DNA from: Echinicola marina
GTDB lineage: Bacteria; Bacteroidota; Bacteroidia; Cytophagales; Cyclobacteriaceae
Length of the DNA: 64,000 nt
Assembly (NCBI RefSeq): GCF_020463795.1
Contig: NZ_CP080025.1
Coordinates: 2,973,501 to 3,037,500 of the forward strand
Direction: 5' to 3'
Made by a program: the position numbers and the translations under genes. Positions 55,319 to 64,000 of this stretch are shown here, piece by piece. Under the pieces are notes generated by a model. The model had not been told where the DNA came from. It was given only the letters and a program-made list of their open reading frames with translations, and searched no databases. The first letter of the stretch is position 1; the number at the start of each line of letters is the position of its first letter.

Positions 55319-56038
55319 ATGGAAATCATTCCAGCTATAGATATTATCGGGGGCAAATGTGTCCGTTTGACCCAGGGAGATTATGGACAGAAAAAAGAAT
55401 ATGCGAGCAACCCATTAGAGGTAGCGCAGAGGTTTGAACAAGCAGGAATCCGACGCTTACATTTGGTGGATTTGGACGGAGCCAAAGCCAAGACCATCGT
55501 CAATAGGGCTGTACTTGAAAATATTACCAGCAATACCCAATTGAAAGTGGATTTTGGAGGTGGTGTTCAGTCTGATGAAACCATTCAAATGGCATTTGAT
55601 GCTGGAGCAAGCCAGGTGACTGGTGGAAGTATTGCTGTTAAGAATCCTGAATTGTTCGAAGGCTGGATTAAAACCCATGGTTCAGAGAAAATTATTTTGG
55701 GGGCAGATGCGAAGGATAGAAAAATAGCCATCAGTGGTTGGGAAGAAACTACTGAGGCTGATTTGGTGGATTTTATCAAAGACTATCATGCCAAAGGAGT
55801 CAAGTATGTGATCTGTACCGATGTCGCCAAAGATGGTTTGCTTCAAGGACCCTCTGTGGATTTGTACAAGGAGATTCTTCAGGAGATTCCAGGTATTCAG
55901 TTGATTGCCAGCGGCGGTGTGGCAGAGATGAAAGACTTGGAAGAATTGGAGAAAATAGGCGTTTATGGGACAATAGTGGGGAAGGCTTTTTATGAAGGTA
56001 GAATTTCACTGGAACAATTGGCCTCATTCGTTAAATAA
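55319..56038 (+). CDS. hisA: Phosphoribosyl-formimino-AICAR-P isomerase
   Basis: Fourth step of histidine synthesis. The 239-aa barrel protein begins [20 protein letters not shown] with the first catalytic Asp (D8), has [28 protein letters not shown] with the second, and [13 protein letters not shown]. It ends 7 bp before the hisF start. Confidence 0.96.
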   Translation: MEIIPAIDIIGGKCVRLTQGDYGQKKEYASNPLEVAQRFEQAGIRRLHLVDLDGAKAKTIVNRAVLENITSNTQLKVDFGGGVQSDETIQMAFDAGASQVTGGSIAVKNPELFEGWIKTHGSEKIILGADAKDRKIAISGWEETTEADLVDFIKDYHAKGVKYVICTDVAKDGLLQGPSVDLYKEILQEIPGIQLIASGGVAEMKDLEELEKIGVYGTIVGKAFYEGRISLEQLASFVK

Positions 56039-56045
56039 GAAAAAT

Positions 56046-56801
56046 ATGCTTACAAAAAGAATCATTCCCTGTTTGGATATTAAGGAGGGTAGAACTGTAA
56101 AAGGGGTTAACTTTGTTGATCTTAGGGATGCCGGTGATCCTGTGGAATTGGCCAAGGTTTATTCTGATGAGGGAGCTGATGAGCTGGTTTTTTTGGATAT
56201 TACGGCGACGGTGGACAAGCGGAAGACTTTGGTGGAATTGGTGACAAGAGTGGCCAAAGCAATCAATATTCCCTTTACTGTAGGAGGAGGTATTTCTACT
56301 GTGGAGGATGTGAAAGTCCTTTTGAATGCAGGAGCGGATAAAATCAGTATTAATTCGGCAGCGGTTAAAAGGCCTGAGGTTATCAATGAGATGGCGGCTG
56401 AATTTGGGAGTCAATGTATTGTCGTGGCCATAGATACTCGAAATATTGATGGAATTGATTTTGTCCATACCCATGGAGGAAGGAAGCCAACCATCTTGAA
56501 AACCCAAGAATGGGCAAAAGAAGTGGCCGATAGAGGGGCTGGGGAGATATTATTGACCAGTATGGATCATGATGGCACCAAAGCTGGATTCGCCATTGAT
56601 CTTACTAGTGAGATTTCTTCTGCTTTGAGTATCCCGGTGATTGCCTCGGGTGGGGCAGGAAATATGGAGCATTTCAAAGATGTATATACTGCAGGGAAAG
56701 CTGAAGCAGCCTTAGCAGCCAGTATTTTCCACTTTAAAGAAATAGCTATTCCTGATCTGAAATCCTATCTCTCTGGAGAAGGGGTAAGTACCAGACTTTA
56801 A
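56046..56801 (+). CDS. hisF: Imidazole glycerol phosphate synthase cyclase subunit
   Basis: Makes IGP and AICAR together with HisH. The 251-aa protein from ATG 56046 starts [20 protein letters not shown] (catalytic D11); upstream frame overlapping hisA is not coding. [30 protein letters not shown] (second Asp) and [13 protein letters not shown] are all present. Confidence 0.96.
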   Translation: MLTKRIIPCLDIKEGRTVKGVNFVDLRDAGDPVELAKVYSDEGADELVFLDITATVDKRKTLVELVTRVAKAINIPFTVGGGISTVEDVKVLLNAGADKISINSAAVKRPEVINEMAAEFGSQCIVVAIDTRNIDGIDFVHTHGGRKPTILKTQEWAKEVADRGAGEILLTSMDHDGTKAGFAIDLTSEISSALSIPVIASGGAGNMEHFKDVYTAGKAEAALAASIFHFKEIAIPDLKSYLSGEGVSTRL

Positions 56802-56850
56802 ATAAAACAGAAAATAAAACGCGGGGCTTTTTATCAGAGCTCAATATATA

Positions 56851-57456
56851 ATGGAGAATTTAAAAATCGATTTTGAAAAGGTAAACGGATTGGTGCCAGC
56901 AGTTATTCAAGATGCCAACACCAATAAGGTGTTGATGCTGGGCTATATGAATGAGGAGGCCTTAAAGCATACCCAAGAAAGTGGAAAGGTGACTTTTTTT
57001 AGCCGTACAAAACAAAGACTTTGGACCAAGGGTGAAACCTCTGGTAATTTCTTGAATGTAAAAGATATCAAGGTGGATTGTGACAATGATACCTTATTGA
57101 TTTTTGTGGATCCTGTTGGGCCAGTTTGCCATACTGGAGCAGATACCTGCTTTGATGAGAAAAATTCCTCTAAAACTGCTTTTATAGACCACCTACGAGG
57201 CATCATCAAGGATAGGAAAAACAATCCAAGTGATCAATCCTATACTGCTTCACTTTTTGCCAAGGGAATCAATAAAGTTGCCCAAAAAGTAGGCGAGGAA
57301 GCGGTGGAAATTGTTATTGAAGCCAAGGACGATAATAAGGATCTTTTTATGGGAGAAGCGGCTGATTTACTCTTCCATTATTTGGTGCTATTGGAGGCCA
57401 AAGGATATGAGCTGGATGAGGTGATGGATGTGTTGATCAAAAGACATCAGAAATAG
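56851..57456 (+). CDS. hisIE: Bifunctional phosphoribosyl-AMP cyclohydrolase / phosphoribosyl-ATP pyrophosphatase
   Basis: Carries out steps two and three of histidine synthesis. Residues about 1-110 are the HisI part (VLMLGYMNEEAL, LWTKGETSGNFLNV, DCDNDTLLIFVDPVGPVCHTG), and about 115-201 the HisE part (YTASLFAKGINKVAQKVGEE, AVEIVIEAKD, EAADLLFHYLVLL). Fused forms are usual in Bacteroidota. Last gene of the hisHAFIE cluster; hisG, hisD, hisC and hisB are not in the window. Confidence 0.95.
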   Translation: MENLKIDFEKVNGLVPAVIQDANTNKVLMLGYMNEEALKHTQESGKVTFFSRTKQRLWTKGETSGNFLNVKDIKVDCDNDTLLIFVDPVGPVCHTGADTCFDEKNSSKTAFIDHLRGIIKDRKNNPSDQSYTASLFAKGINKVAQKVGEEAVEIVIEAKDDNKDLFMGEAADLLFHYLVLLEAKGYELDEVMDVLIKRHQK

Positions 57457-57490
57457 TGAACTGATCTATATTATATATTATTGAACCTGT

Positions 57491-57565
57491 CAAACCACAG
57501 ATTTACACGTATGGACACAGATGATTAGTTTTTGTTTATCCAGTAAATCTGTGGTTTGTTTTTTT
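57491..57565 (+). terminator. Long-stem terminator-like repeat after hisIE
   Basis: CAAACCACAGATTTAC (57491-57506) pairs perfectly over 16 bp with GTAAATCTGTGGTTTG (57543-57558), followed by seven T. The 36-nt loop contains ACACAGATG (57515-57523), whose inverted copy CATCTGTGT is at 57693-57701. The stem is unusually long and the CACAGAT units look like a dispersed intergenic repeat used as a terminator. Confidence 0.65.
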
Positions 57566-57726
57566 GACTTGATTATTTTATAAACTTTTTGCAGTATTAG
57601 AGACTTTTAATGAGGTAGGTATAGAATGCTCTAATAGTATCTAAATAGCTTATTTTTAGACTAATACCCATTGGTACAGGTGAATGAAATACCATCTGTG
57701 TTTATCCTATTTATCTGAGATTAAAA

Positions 57727-59058
57727 TCAATAAGCAGGAAACTCCTTTTTAAGTCCCTCAAAATCATCGATCATCAACCAGCTAGGTTGTTTTACCAATC
57801 TTCGGTCAGCAGGAGGGAAAGTACCATTGCTGATATGGTAAATGGCAGCATTTAGCCTAGGGTCTTCAAGATCTCCCCAGTTTTTGCTGACTTCATCTGT
57901 GGCCTGAAAATCTACCGGAAAACCCTCAAAATATTCCGCTTTGCCGTCTGCATTGGCAGTGGAGAAAGTTATGGGTACAAGTTCAATATTGTGTTTTTTG
58001 AGCATTTTGTTGAAGTCTGAAACGGGGAAAGCACCTACTGGTTTACCATAAGTATTGCTACCTATCAAATAAACATCCATATAAGGGGTGAGGCAATTAA
58101 TGGTCAATTCACTCGCAGAGGCTGAGCCTCCCGAGGTGATGAAGTAAATCCTGTCCAAGCTAATGCCACCTGACTTTTTGAAATTCGTGGCATTGTCATA
58201 TTTGGTCTTATTGTGATTATGCTGATTGGTATACATGGTCATCCCATCAGCACTATTGGGAACAAGACTATTCATTATTTGCTCAGCCACATCGACCGAT
58301 CCACCGCCATTATATCTAAGATCAATGATCAATTCATCGATGTTTTGTTCCTCAAAATAAGCCAGGGTCTCTTCTACCTCAAGACTTTTGATGGGGGATT
58401 GGCCAGCTGTGGCTTTAAAACTGTTGTACACCCAATAGCCGATTCTTTTTCCAGCATTTTCATAGATGTTTTGATAGAGTACAGAATTGGCTTGATAGGC
58501 TTCTTTGGTGATGGTCCGTGTCGTGATACTTCCATCTGGAAGCTCAAAGGTGAAACTATTGCTCACGCCACTTTCCCCTGGGCCAAGTTGGAAGTCATAA
58601 CCATTTCCGACTTTGTAACTTGGAACTGGTTTTCCATTTATTTCTAATACTTTCCAGCCTCTTTGCCAGCCATCCATTCCTGCTGGGGATTCATTATACA
58701 CAAATGCCAAATATAGGTTTTCTTCCGCGTCAAGTGCCCATCCAAAGCCATGACCGCTATTTTGGCCAGTAAAGGCTCTGTCAAAATCTTCAGGAGTTGT
58801 AATATAGGACCATCGGTCGAGAGGCTTGTATTTTAACCTTTCCAAATAGCCTTGTAAAGACTCTGAACGGTCAAGGGAAAATTGCTCAGGAAGTTCTTTG
58901 TTCCAAAAATACCATTCATGCATGCTGGCAAAAATGGCTGTTTTTGCGGTGTCTTCAATATATACTGGGTCATCAATCTCATTACAGGATGACAGTGCAT
59001 AAAATAACACCATTGCTAGCGAAAAAAACTTGATCGACTTATAGAGAACTCTTTTCAT
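57727..59058 (-). CDS. S41 family C-terminal-processing-like peptidase, lipoprotein
   Basis: A 443-aa secreted serine peptidase. The lipobox is ALSSCNEID (Cys25). A helical N-terminal region (about 40-90), a PDZ-like domain (about 105-190, SPAGMDGWQRGWKVLEINGK) and the S41 core follow: ELIIDLRYNGGGSVDVAEQI, ITSGGSASASELTINCL with the nucleophile Ser and NTYGKPVG with the general-base Lys. Substrate is unknown; such lipoproteins are common in Bacteroidota. Single gene. Confidence 0.9.
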   Translation of the reverse strand: MKRVLYKSIKFFSLAMVLFYALSSCNEIDDPVYIEDTAKTAIFASMHEWYFWNKELPEQFSLDRSESLQGYLERLKYKPLDRWSYITTPEDFDRAFTGQNSGHGFGWALDAEENLYLAFVYNESPAGMDGWQRGWKVLEINGKPVPSYKVGNGYDFQLGPGESGVSNSFTFELPDGSITTRTITKEAYQANSVLYQNIYENAGKRIGYWVYNSFKATAGQSPIKSLEVEETLAYFEEQNIDELIIDLRYNGGGSVDVAEQIMNSLVPNSADGMTMYTNQHNHNKTKYDNATNFKKSGGISLDRIYFITSGGSASASELTINCLTPYMDVYLIGSNTYGKPVGAFPVSDFNKMLKKHNIELVPITFSTANADGKAEYFEGFPVDFQATDEVSKNWGDLEDPRLNAAIYHISNGTFPPADRRLVKQPSWLMIDDFEGLKKEFPAY

Positions 59059-59212
59059 AACTATGGACTATGCTAGTATAAACGTAATGTTCTTATTGCT
59101 TGGTTTAATTAAACCCCTAAGATAAAGGATTGTTAAATTTTAGAATAATATACAAAAGTTAAAACCACATTAGACCTTTCGGTGTTAATAATAGAGCTAA
59201 GCAAAAACGATT

Positions 59213-59878
59213 ATGGAAAAAACAGCAGCCAAGAAAACGACCAAGGTGGACAAAAGAGCCAAGCTCATTGAACAGTTTAAAAATCATGTGCTGGAAAATG
59301 GAAAAGAGCCCGTTTCTGTTTTTAAATTTACCCAGTCCTTGAAAATGAAGGAGGTGGATTTTTATGCTTTCTTCTCGAGCTTTACAGGAATAAAAAGAGC
59401 GATTTGGCAGACTTTTTTTAAAGAAACGATCACCATTCTAAATAACCAGGAGGTTTATCAAGAGTATAGCGGTCGAGAAAAGCTTTTGGCATTTTTTTAC
59501 ACTTGGATAGAGGAGCTGAAGAACAATAGAAGTTATTTGCTGACCTTATATGGTACAGATAAGTTTCCTAAAAGCAGTTTGCCACAAGAGTTGGGAGGCT
59601 TTAGACAGGATTTTAAAGAATATATAAATGAGATTCTTCAGGCTGGAGAAGAAACGGAGGAAATAGCATCTAGACCATATATCAGTGAAAAGTATGATGA
59701 GGCACTTTGGTTACAGGTGCTTTTTATATTTAGATTTTGGATCAAGGATCATTCTGAAGGTTTTGAAAAAACCGATGAGGCTATAGAGAAATCAGTCAAC
59801 CTAGCTTTTGATTTGATGGGCAAAAGTGCCTTGGATACCTTTATTGATTTTGCCAAGTTTCTTCACCAGTCCAGATAA
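59213..59878 (+). CDS. TetR-like regulator paired with an AarF kinase
   Basis: A 221-aa protein with a lysine-rich N-terminus, a three-helix region resembling a TetR DNA-binding domain (about 15-70, FKFTQSLKMKEVDFYAFFSS in place of the usual helix-turn-helix) and an all-helical C-terminal domain (80-215). The HTH is divergent, so DNA binding is uncertain. It is 3 bp from the AarF-like gene and must be expressed with it, suggesting a function in the same process, perhaps by binding a lipid. Confidence 0.7.
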   Translation: MEKTAAKKTTKVDKRAKLIEQFKNHVLENGKEPVSVFKFTQSLKMKEVDFYAFFSSFTGIKRAIWQTFFKETITILNNQEVYQEYSGREKLLAFFYTWIEELKNNRSYLLTLYGTDKFPKSSLPQELGGFRQDFKEYINEILQAGEETEEIASRPYISEKYDEALWLQVLFIFRFWIKDHSEGFEKTDEAIEKSVNLAFDLMGKSALDTFIDFAKFLHQSR

Positions 59879-59881
59879 ATA

Positions 59882-61201
59882 ATGAGAGAAAAAGGGAAAG
59901 AGCAAAGACAGATACCTGTCGGAAAGGTCCAACGTGCCGCAAAATTTATCAGCACGGGCGCTAAGGTTGGTGGGAACTATGTTAAACACTATGCCAAAAA
60001 AATAGCAGATCCGAAACTTTCCAGAGAGGAATTGGACAATGACAACGCCACCGATATTTATGATTCTTTGAGCCAACTTAAGGGAAGTGCACTCAAGGTG
60101 GCTCAAATGATGTCCATGGATAGGAATATGCTTCCTAGGGCATATCAGGAAAGGTTTTCTATGGCCCAATATAGCGCTCCTCCATTATCATATCCTTTGG
60201 TGGTGAAGACCTTTCAAAGGTACTTTGGTAAAACTCCAGATGTTTTATTTGACCAATTTACCAGGTCAGCTGTCAATGCGGCCTCTATAGGTCAGGTGCA
60301 TCAGGCTGTATTAAAAGACAAGAAGTTGGCAGTGAAAATCCAGTATCCTGGTGTTGCGGACAGTATAAGTTCTGATTTGAAATTGGTAAGGCCTTTTGCC
60401 TTACGTTTATTGAATATCAGTGATAAGGAATTGAGCCATTATTTGGGGGAAGTAGAGGAAAGGTTAGTGGAGGAGACTGATTATGAGTTGGAAGTAAAAA
60501 GATCAAAAGAAATTTCTGCTGAATGTGCCCATATTCCCAATTTGGCCTTTCCTCAATACTATGAGGAGTTAAGTTGTGAAAGAGTGATTACCATGGATTG
60601 GTTGGCAGGAAATCATATCAAAGAATGGCTCCAAAACAATCCTAGTCAAGATGATAGAAATACAATAGGTCAGGCATTATGGGATTTCTACCATCATCAA
60701 GTACATGAGTTGAAGCAGGTGCATGCAGATCCTCATCCAGGTAATTTTATCATTCTGGAAAATGGAAAGCTTGGGATAATTGACTTCGGATGCGTAAAGG
60801 TTATACCAGTGGACTTTTATCAAGGTTATTTTAGTCTCATAAAGAAAGAATTGGTCGCCAATCAAGAAGAATTGGATAAGATTTTTTTTAGCCTTGAATT
60901 TATTTCTGACCAAGATACGGAGGAAGAGAAAAGATTCTTTAAATCGATTTTCAAGGAGATGATTTCATTGATTGGTAAGCCATTTCATGAAGAGCGCTTT
61001 GATTTTGCTGACAATAATTACTTTGATCAGATTTATGAATTGAGCGATAGAGTTTCCAATGATAAAATGTTTAAAAAATCCAGACAAGCCAGGGGCTCCA
61101 GACATGGTTTATATGTGAATAGAACTTATTTTGGCTTGTATAGCTTATTGAACCAATTGGGTGCAAAAGTTAATACAACTAAGCCGGATTGGTTATTATA
61201 G
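59882..61201 (+). CDS. AarF/UbiB family atypical kinase (ABC1 family)
   Basis: A 439-aa atypical protein-kinase-like ATPase. The family KxGQ-type region appears as LKGSALKVAQMMSMD, the nucleotide loop as NAASIGQVHQA with the lysine in LAVKIQYPG, the catalytic loop as VHADPHPGNFI and the metal-binding DFG as GIIDFGCVK. UbiB members support ubiquinone or menaquinone synthesis and lipid homeostasis. Pairing with the upstream TetR-like gene is tight (3 bp gap). Confidence 0.9.
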   Translation: MREKGKEQRQIPVGKVQRAAKFISTGAKVGGNYVKHYAKKIADPKLSREELDNDNATDIYDSLSQLKGSALKVAQMMSMDRNMLPRAYQERFSMAQYSAPPLSYPLVVKTFQRYFGKTPDVLFDQFTRSAVNAASIGQVHQAVLKDKKLAVKIQYPGVADSISSDLKLVRPFALRLLNISDKELSHYLGEVEERLVEETDYELEVKRSKEISAECAHIPNLAFPQYYEELSCERVITMDWLAGNHIKEWLQNNPSQDDRNTIGQALWDFYHHQVHELKQVHADPHPGNFIILENGKLGIIDFGCVKVIPVDFYQGYFSLIKKELVANQEELDKIFFSLEFISDQDTEEEKRFFKSIFKEMISLIGKPFHEERFDFADNNYFDQIYELSDRVSNDKMFKKSRQARGSRHGLYVNRTYFGLYSLLNQLGAKVNTTKPDWLL

Positions 61202-61213
61202 CGTTAAAAATGA

Positions 61214-61250
61214 AAAGGCCAGTAAATTTATTATTTGCTGGCCTTTATTT
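61214..61250. terminator. Bidirectional terminator between the AarF and dehydrogenase genes
   Basis: AAAGGCCAGTAAAT (61214-61227) pairs with ATTTGCTGGCCTTT (61233-61246), 14 bp with one G-U, and A/T runs are on both sides. Confidence 0.85.
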
Positions 61251-61262
61251 ATTGAAAAGAAA

Positions 61263-62447
61263 CTACTGTTTATAGGTTACTCTATAGATACAGCCAGCCA
61301 TATCGTCAGAGATTAGCAAGCTTCCATCAGGTAGTTCTTGAACATCTACAGGCCTGCCCCAAACTTCTTGGCTTTCATCATCAAGCCAACCTGAAGCAAA
61401 GTCAGTTTCTCCACTTACTTCATTTCCATCGAGTTGTACATTGCTCACCACATAGCCTGATTTTTTGCTTCGGTTCCAAGAACCATGTTTGGCTATGAAA
61501 ATAGATTTGCTATATGATGCTGGAAATAAATCTCCTTTATAAAAACGCATGCCCAGTGGTGCTACATGAGGGCCTAGTTTGGCTTTCGGAGCCTCATAAG
61601 CGGATTGTGCTTCTCCTGCATCCCCAAATTCAGGGTCTTTAACATCTCCTGCATGCCAATAAGGATAACCAAAATGCTGCCCAGTTTCAGTGATCTCATT
61701 TAATTCACATTCAGGAATATTATCTCCCATTTGGTCACGGCCATTGTCTGTAAACCAAAGGTTTTTGGTGTCCGGATGGAAATCAAAACCTACTGAATTT
61801 CTCACCCCGTGTGCTACAATTTCCGGTTCTATAGAAGTAGCATTTACATCGATTCTGGTGATGGTCGCAAAAATGTCTTCCTCAGGGTCGCATATATTAC
61901 ACGGAGCCCCTACAGGTACATATAATTTTCCATCAGGGCCAAAGTCAATAAATTTCCACCCATGATGCCCTTCGGTAGGATAGCCATCATAGACCACTTC
62001 AAAGCTTGGATTGGCAAGGTTGTTTTTGACGTCTGGAAATTTTAGGATCCTACTGATCTCAGCTACATAGAGGTCTCCATCCTTATAAGCTACTCCGTTT
62101 GGAGAGTTTAAGTCTTCAGCAAGTGTATATCGGTAATTGGCTTTGCCATCTCCATCCTCATCGATTAAGGCATATACCTGTTTTTCCTGACGATTACCTA
62201 CAAAGACAATTCCTTCCTCACTTATCGCCATAGACCTGGCATTTGGGACATTTTCCGCCCAAACCTCAATGGAAAAGTTTTCAGGTAACTGTATAGTTTC
62301 CAGTTTTACTTCAGCAGAGTCTTTTGAAATGTCAGTCCTATTAGCACTATCCACGGCTTCAATAGGTTGAAGTTTGTTTTCATCAGCAGAGCAGGAAAAC
62401 AATAAACCAAGGGCCAAAGCCCCTAAAATGGATTTTTGATAGATCAT
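61263..62447 (-). CDS. Sorbosone dehydrogenase-like / PQQ-type beta-propeller lipoprotein
   Basis: A 394-aa lipoprotein (ALGLLFSCSADEN, Cys19) with a six-bladed propeller of the glucose/sorbosone dehydrogenase type: LPENFSIEVWAENVPNARSM at the start, DGKLYVPVGAPCN, IVAHGVRNSVGFDFHPDTKN, LWFTDNGRDQMGD and GSWNRSKKSGY. Members oxidise aldoses or related sugars with PQQ, but many secreted homologues have no proven substrate and cofactor binding is inferred only. Single gene. Confidence 0.86.
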   Translation of the reverse strand: MIYQKSILGALALGLLFSCSADENKLQPIEAVDSANRTDISKDSAEVKLETIQLPENFSIEVWAENVPNARSMAISEEGIVFVGNRQEKQVYALIDEDGDGKANYRYTLAEDLNSPNGVAYKDGDLYVAEISRILKFPDVKNNLANPSFEVVYDGYPTEGHHGWKFIDFGPDGKLYVPVGAPCNICDPEEDIFATITRIDVNATSIEPEIVAHGVRNSVGFDFHPDTKNLWFTDNGRDQMGDNIPECELNEITETGQHFGYPYWHAGDVKDPEFGDAGEAQSAYEAPKAKLGPHVAPLGMRFYKGDLFPASYSKSIFIAKHGSWNRSKKSGYVVSNVQLDGNEVSGETDFASGWLDDESQEVWGRPVDVQELPDGSLLISDDMAGCIYRVTYKQ

Positions 62448-62510
62448 AAGTTAGTATGCTATTTGTCCAATAATACTACAAGTTAACAAATTGCTGAAAT
62501 TTTTCCTGAG

Positions 62511-62543
62511 ATTGATATATAAGCGGGAGAATGCTTATTTTTG
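62511..62543 (+). promoter_or_regulatory. Possible promoter of the ABC-F gene placing the start at the ATG
   Basis: TATTTTTG (62536-62543) fits TAnnTTTG; the -33 box is only ATTG (62511-62514) with a 21-nt spacer. The predicted start point (about 62548-62549) coincides with the ATG at 62548, so the mRNA could be leaderless. Confidence 0.45.
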
Positions 62544-62547
62544 CAGC

Positions 62548-64000
62548 ATGTTATCCATCAATAATTTATCGTATTATATCGGCGGCAGGGCTTTGTATGA
62601 AAATGCATCTCTGCATATTAAACCAAAGGATAAAATGGGCCTCGTGGGGCTAAACGGTACAGGTAAATCCACCTTACTGAAAATTATCAATGGTGATTAT
62701 CAGCCAAGTAAAGGAGAAATTCAAAAAGCTAAGGATTGTACCATTGGTTTTTTGAATCAGGATTTGCTTTCCTATCAGTCTGAAGACAGTATCTTGGATG
62801 TTGCCTTGGAGGCTTTTAAGGAGACATTGAAGCTTCAGGATGAAATCGATGCTGTACTGAAGCAGATGGAGACAGATTACTCGGAAGAGATCATCAATAA
62901 ATTGGCCCATTTGCAAGAGCGTTTTGAGGCCAATGAAGGTTATAGCATTAAAGCAAAAGCCGAAGAAGTATTGGAGGGGATTGGTTTTTCCACTGAAGAC
63001 CTGCAAAGACCTCTGAAGACTTTTTCTGGAGGGTGGAGGATGCGTGTGATGTTGGCCAAATTACTTTTGGAAAAGCCTTCGCTGCTGATGTTGGATGAGC
63101 CTACTAACCACTTGGATCTTCCATCCATACAATGGGTGGAAAATTATCTAAAAACATATGAAGGAGCGGTAATTGTAGTGTCTCACGATCAAACATTTTT
63201 GGATAATTGTATTGAGACTACAGTGGAGGTTTCACGTCAAAGTTTGACGCCTTATGCCGGTAATTATTCTTTCTATAAAAAAGAAAAAGTAGAAAGAGAA
63301 GAGATTCAGCAGAATGCCTATGAGAATCAGCAAAAAATGATAAAGGATACGGAAAAGTTTATCGAACGTTTCCGGGCAAAGGCTTCTAAATCCAATCAGG
63401 TTCAGTCTAGGGTGAAGGCTTTGGAAAGATTGGAAAAGGTCAATGAAGTAATCAGTGATGAGATTGCGGTGAATTTCAAGTTTAAATTTTCAAAGCAATC
63501 TGGTAGAGACGTGATCACCTTGGAACATGTCTCAAAGGCTTATGGAGATGTAAGAATTCTTGAAAATTCTACTGCGAGAATTGAAAGAGGAGATAAGATT
63601 GCCTTGATAGGTGCCAATGGTAAGGGAAAGTCAACTTTATTGCGTATAATCGATGGAACGGAACCCATAGAAGGGAAGAGAAGTGAGGGGTATAATGTGA
63701 TCAAATCGTTCTTTGCCCAACACCAGTTGGAGGCTTTGAATGTTAATAATGAGATTTTGCAGGAAATGCTGCAAGCTGGCAGTGATAAGTCAGAGACTGA
63801 GTTGAGGAATGTATTGGGCTGCTTTTTGTTTACAAATGATGATGTGTTCAAAAAGATAAAAGTACTATCGGGAGGTGAAAAGTCAAGGGTTGCTTTGGCG
63901 AAGACCTTAATTTCCGAGTCTAATTTTCTTCTATTGGATGAACCTACCAACCACCTGGATATGCAATCGGTAAACATTCTGATACAGGCATTGCAGCAGT
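62548..64000 (+). CDS. ABC-F family ATPase, cut by the right edge
   Basis: At least 484 residues of a soluble twin-ATPase of the ribosome-associated ABC-F family. The first ATPase has GLNGTGKST (Walker A, about 34-42), FSGGWRMRVMLAK (signature) and LLMLDEPTNHLD (Walker B); the linker (about 235-305) is a charged coiled coil; the second has GANGKGKST, LSGGEKSRVALAK and LLLDEPTNHLD just before the end. The protein starts MLSINNLSYYIGGRALYENA, so the start is fixed. The usual length is 540-640 aa, so perhaps 60-150 residues are missing. The role is in translation (for example freeing stalled ribosomes) or antibiotic tolerance. Confidence 0.93.
   Translation, partial: MLSINNLSYYIGGRALYENASLHIKPKDKMGLVGLNGTGKSTLLKIINGDYQPSKGEIQKAKDCTIGFLNQDLLSYQSEDSILDVALEAFKETLKLQDEIDAVLKQMETDYSEEIINKLAHLQERFEANEGYSIKAKAEEVLEGIGFSTEDLQRPLKTFSGGWRMRVMLAKLLLEKPSLLMLDEPTNHLDLPSIQWVENYLKTYEGAVIVVSHDQTFLDNCIETTVEVSRQSLTPYAGNYSFYKKEKVEREEIQQNAYENQQKMIKDTEKFIERFRAKASKSNQVQSRVKALERLEKVNEVISDEIAVNFKFKFSKQSGRDVITLEHVSKAYGDVRILENSTARIERGDKIALIGANGKGKSTLLRIIDGTEPIEGKRSEGYNVIKSFFAQHQLEALNVNNEILQEMLQAGSDKSETELRNVLGCFLFTNDDVFKKIKVLSGGEKSRVALAKTLISESNFLLLDEPTNHLDMQSVNILIQALQQ

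Noticed and set aside
1-64000. CRISPR array, toxin-antitoxin or restriction system
   Set aside because: No regular short repeats with spacers and no recognisable defence genes were found.

Overview
The window looks like chromosomal DNA of a Bacteroidota bacterium, most likely order Cytophagales and near Cyclobacteriaceae; this rests on gene content and is not a database match. Signs are SusC/SusD pairs, an ECF sigma/FecR/STN-SusC relay, polysaccharide-degrading lipoproteins, AT-rich intergenic DNA, and promoters of the Bacteroidota type (TTTG, about 19 nt, TAnnTTTG). No rRNA operon, prophage, CRISPR array or intact insertion sequence was seen.

Layout. 1-1941: RND efflux permease (cut by the left edge) and its adaptor. 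2587-4006: arginine-decarboxylase-like enzyme with a strong terminator. 4131-4384: a self-contained transcription unit, with promoter and terminator, for an odd class II tRNA-like RNA carrying a GUC anticodon and a 55-nt variable region. 4680-11699: ECF sigma, FecR anti-sigma, STN-type SusC and SusD, with no enzymes attached. 11768-13929: PLP enzyme and alpha/beta hydrolase. 14074-14400: remains of an M28 peptidase. 14670-22508: ilvD, proC, a small outer-membrane protein, valS and fahA. 22657-38994: a nine-gene polysaccharide utilisation locus on the minus strand (SusC, SusD, LamG lipoprotein, two GH144-type enzymes, GH3, esterase, GH43, sulfatase), plausibly for beta-1,2-glucan. It is preceded by a membrane regulator (39264-41147) that fuses a 7TMR-DISM sensor to an IS1595-transposase-type zinc ribbon and helix-turn-helix.

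41294-44946: flavin reductase, FtsE, a small protein, fructose-6-phosphate aldolase family protein, SRP RNA and two small proteins. 45142-53467: a complete trp operon with a Trp-Trp-Trp leader peptide and attenuator, a four-helix-bundle gene wedged between trpE and trpG, and a DAHP synthase at the end, so that the first step of aromatic synthesis is made together with the tryptophan branch. 53476-54489: phenylalanine 4-hydroxylase behind what looks like a second attenuator, coding for Tyr-Tyr, Tyr-Tyr, Phe-Phe and Trp, but in which the ATG and the aromatic codons are one base out of frame. 54732-57456: hisH-hisA-hisF-hisIE. 57727-64000: S41 peptidase, a TetR-like regulator with an AarF/UbiB kinase, a sorbosone dehydrogenase-like lipoprotein and the start of an ABC-F ATPase cut by the right edge.

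The most notable items are the 7TM/transposase-zinc-ribbon regulator, the tRNA-like gene, the frameshifted aromatic leader before phhA, the trp attenuator, and the four-helix-bundle cassette inside the trp operon.
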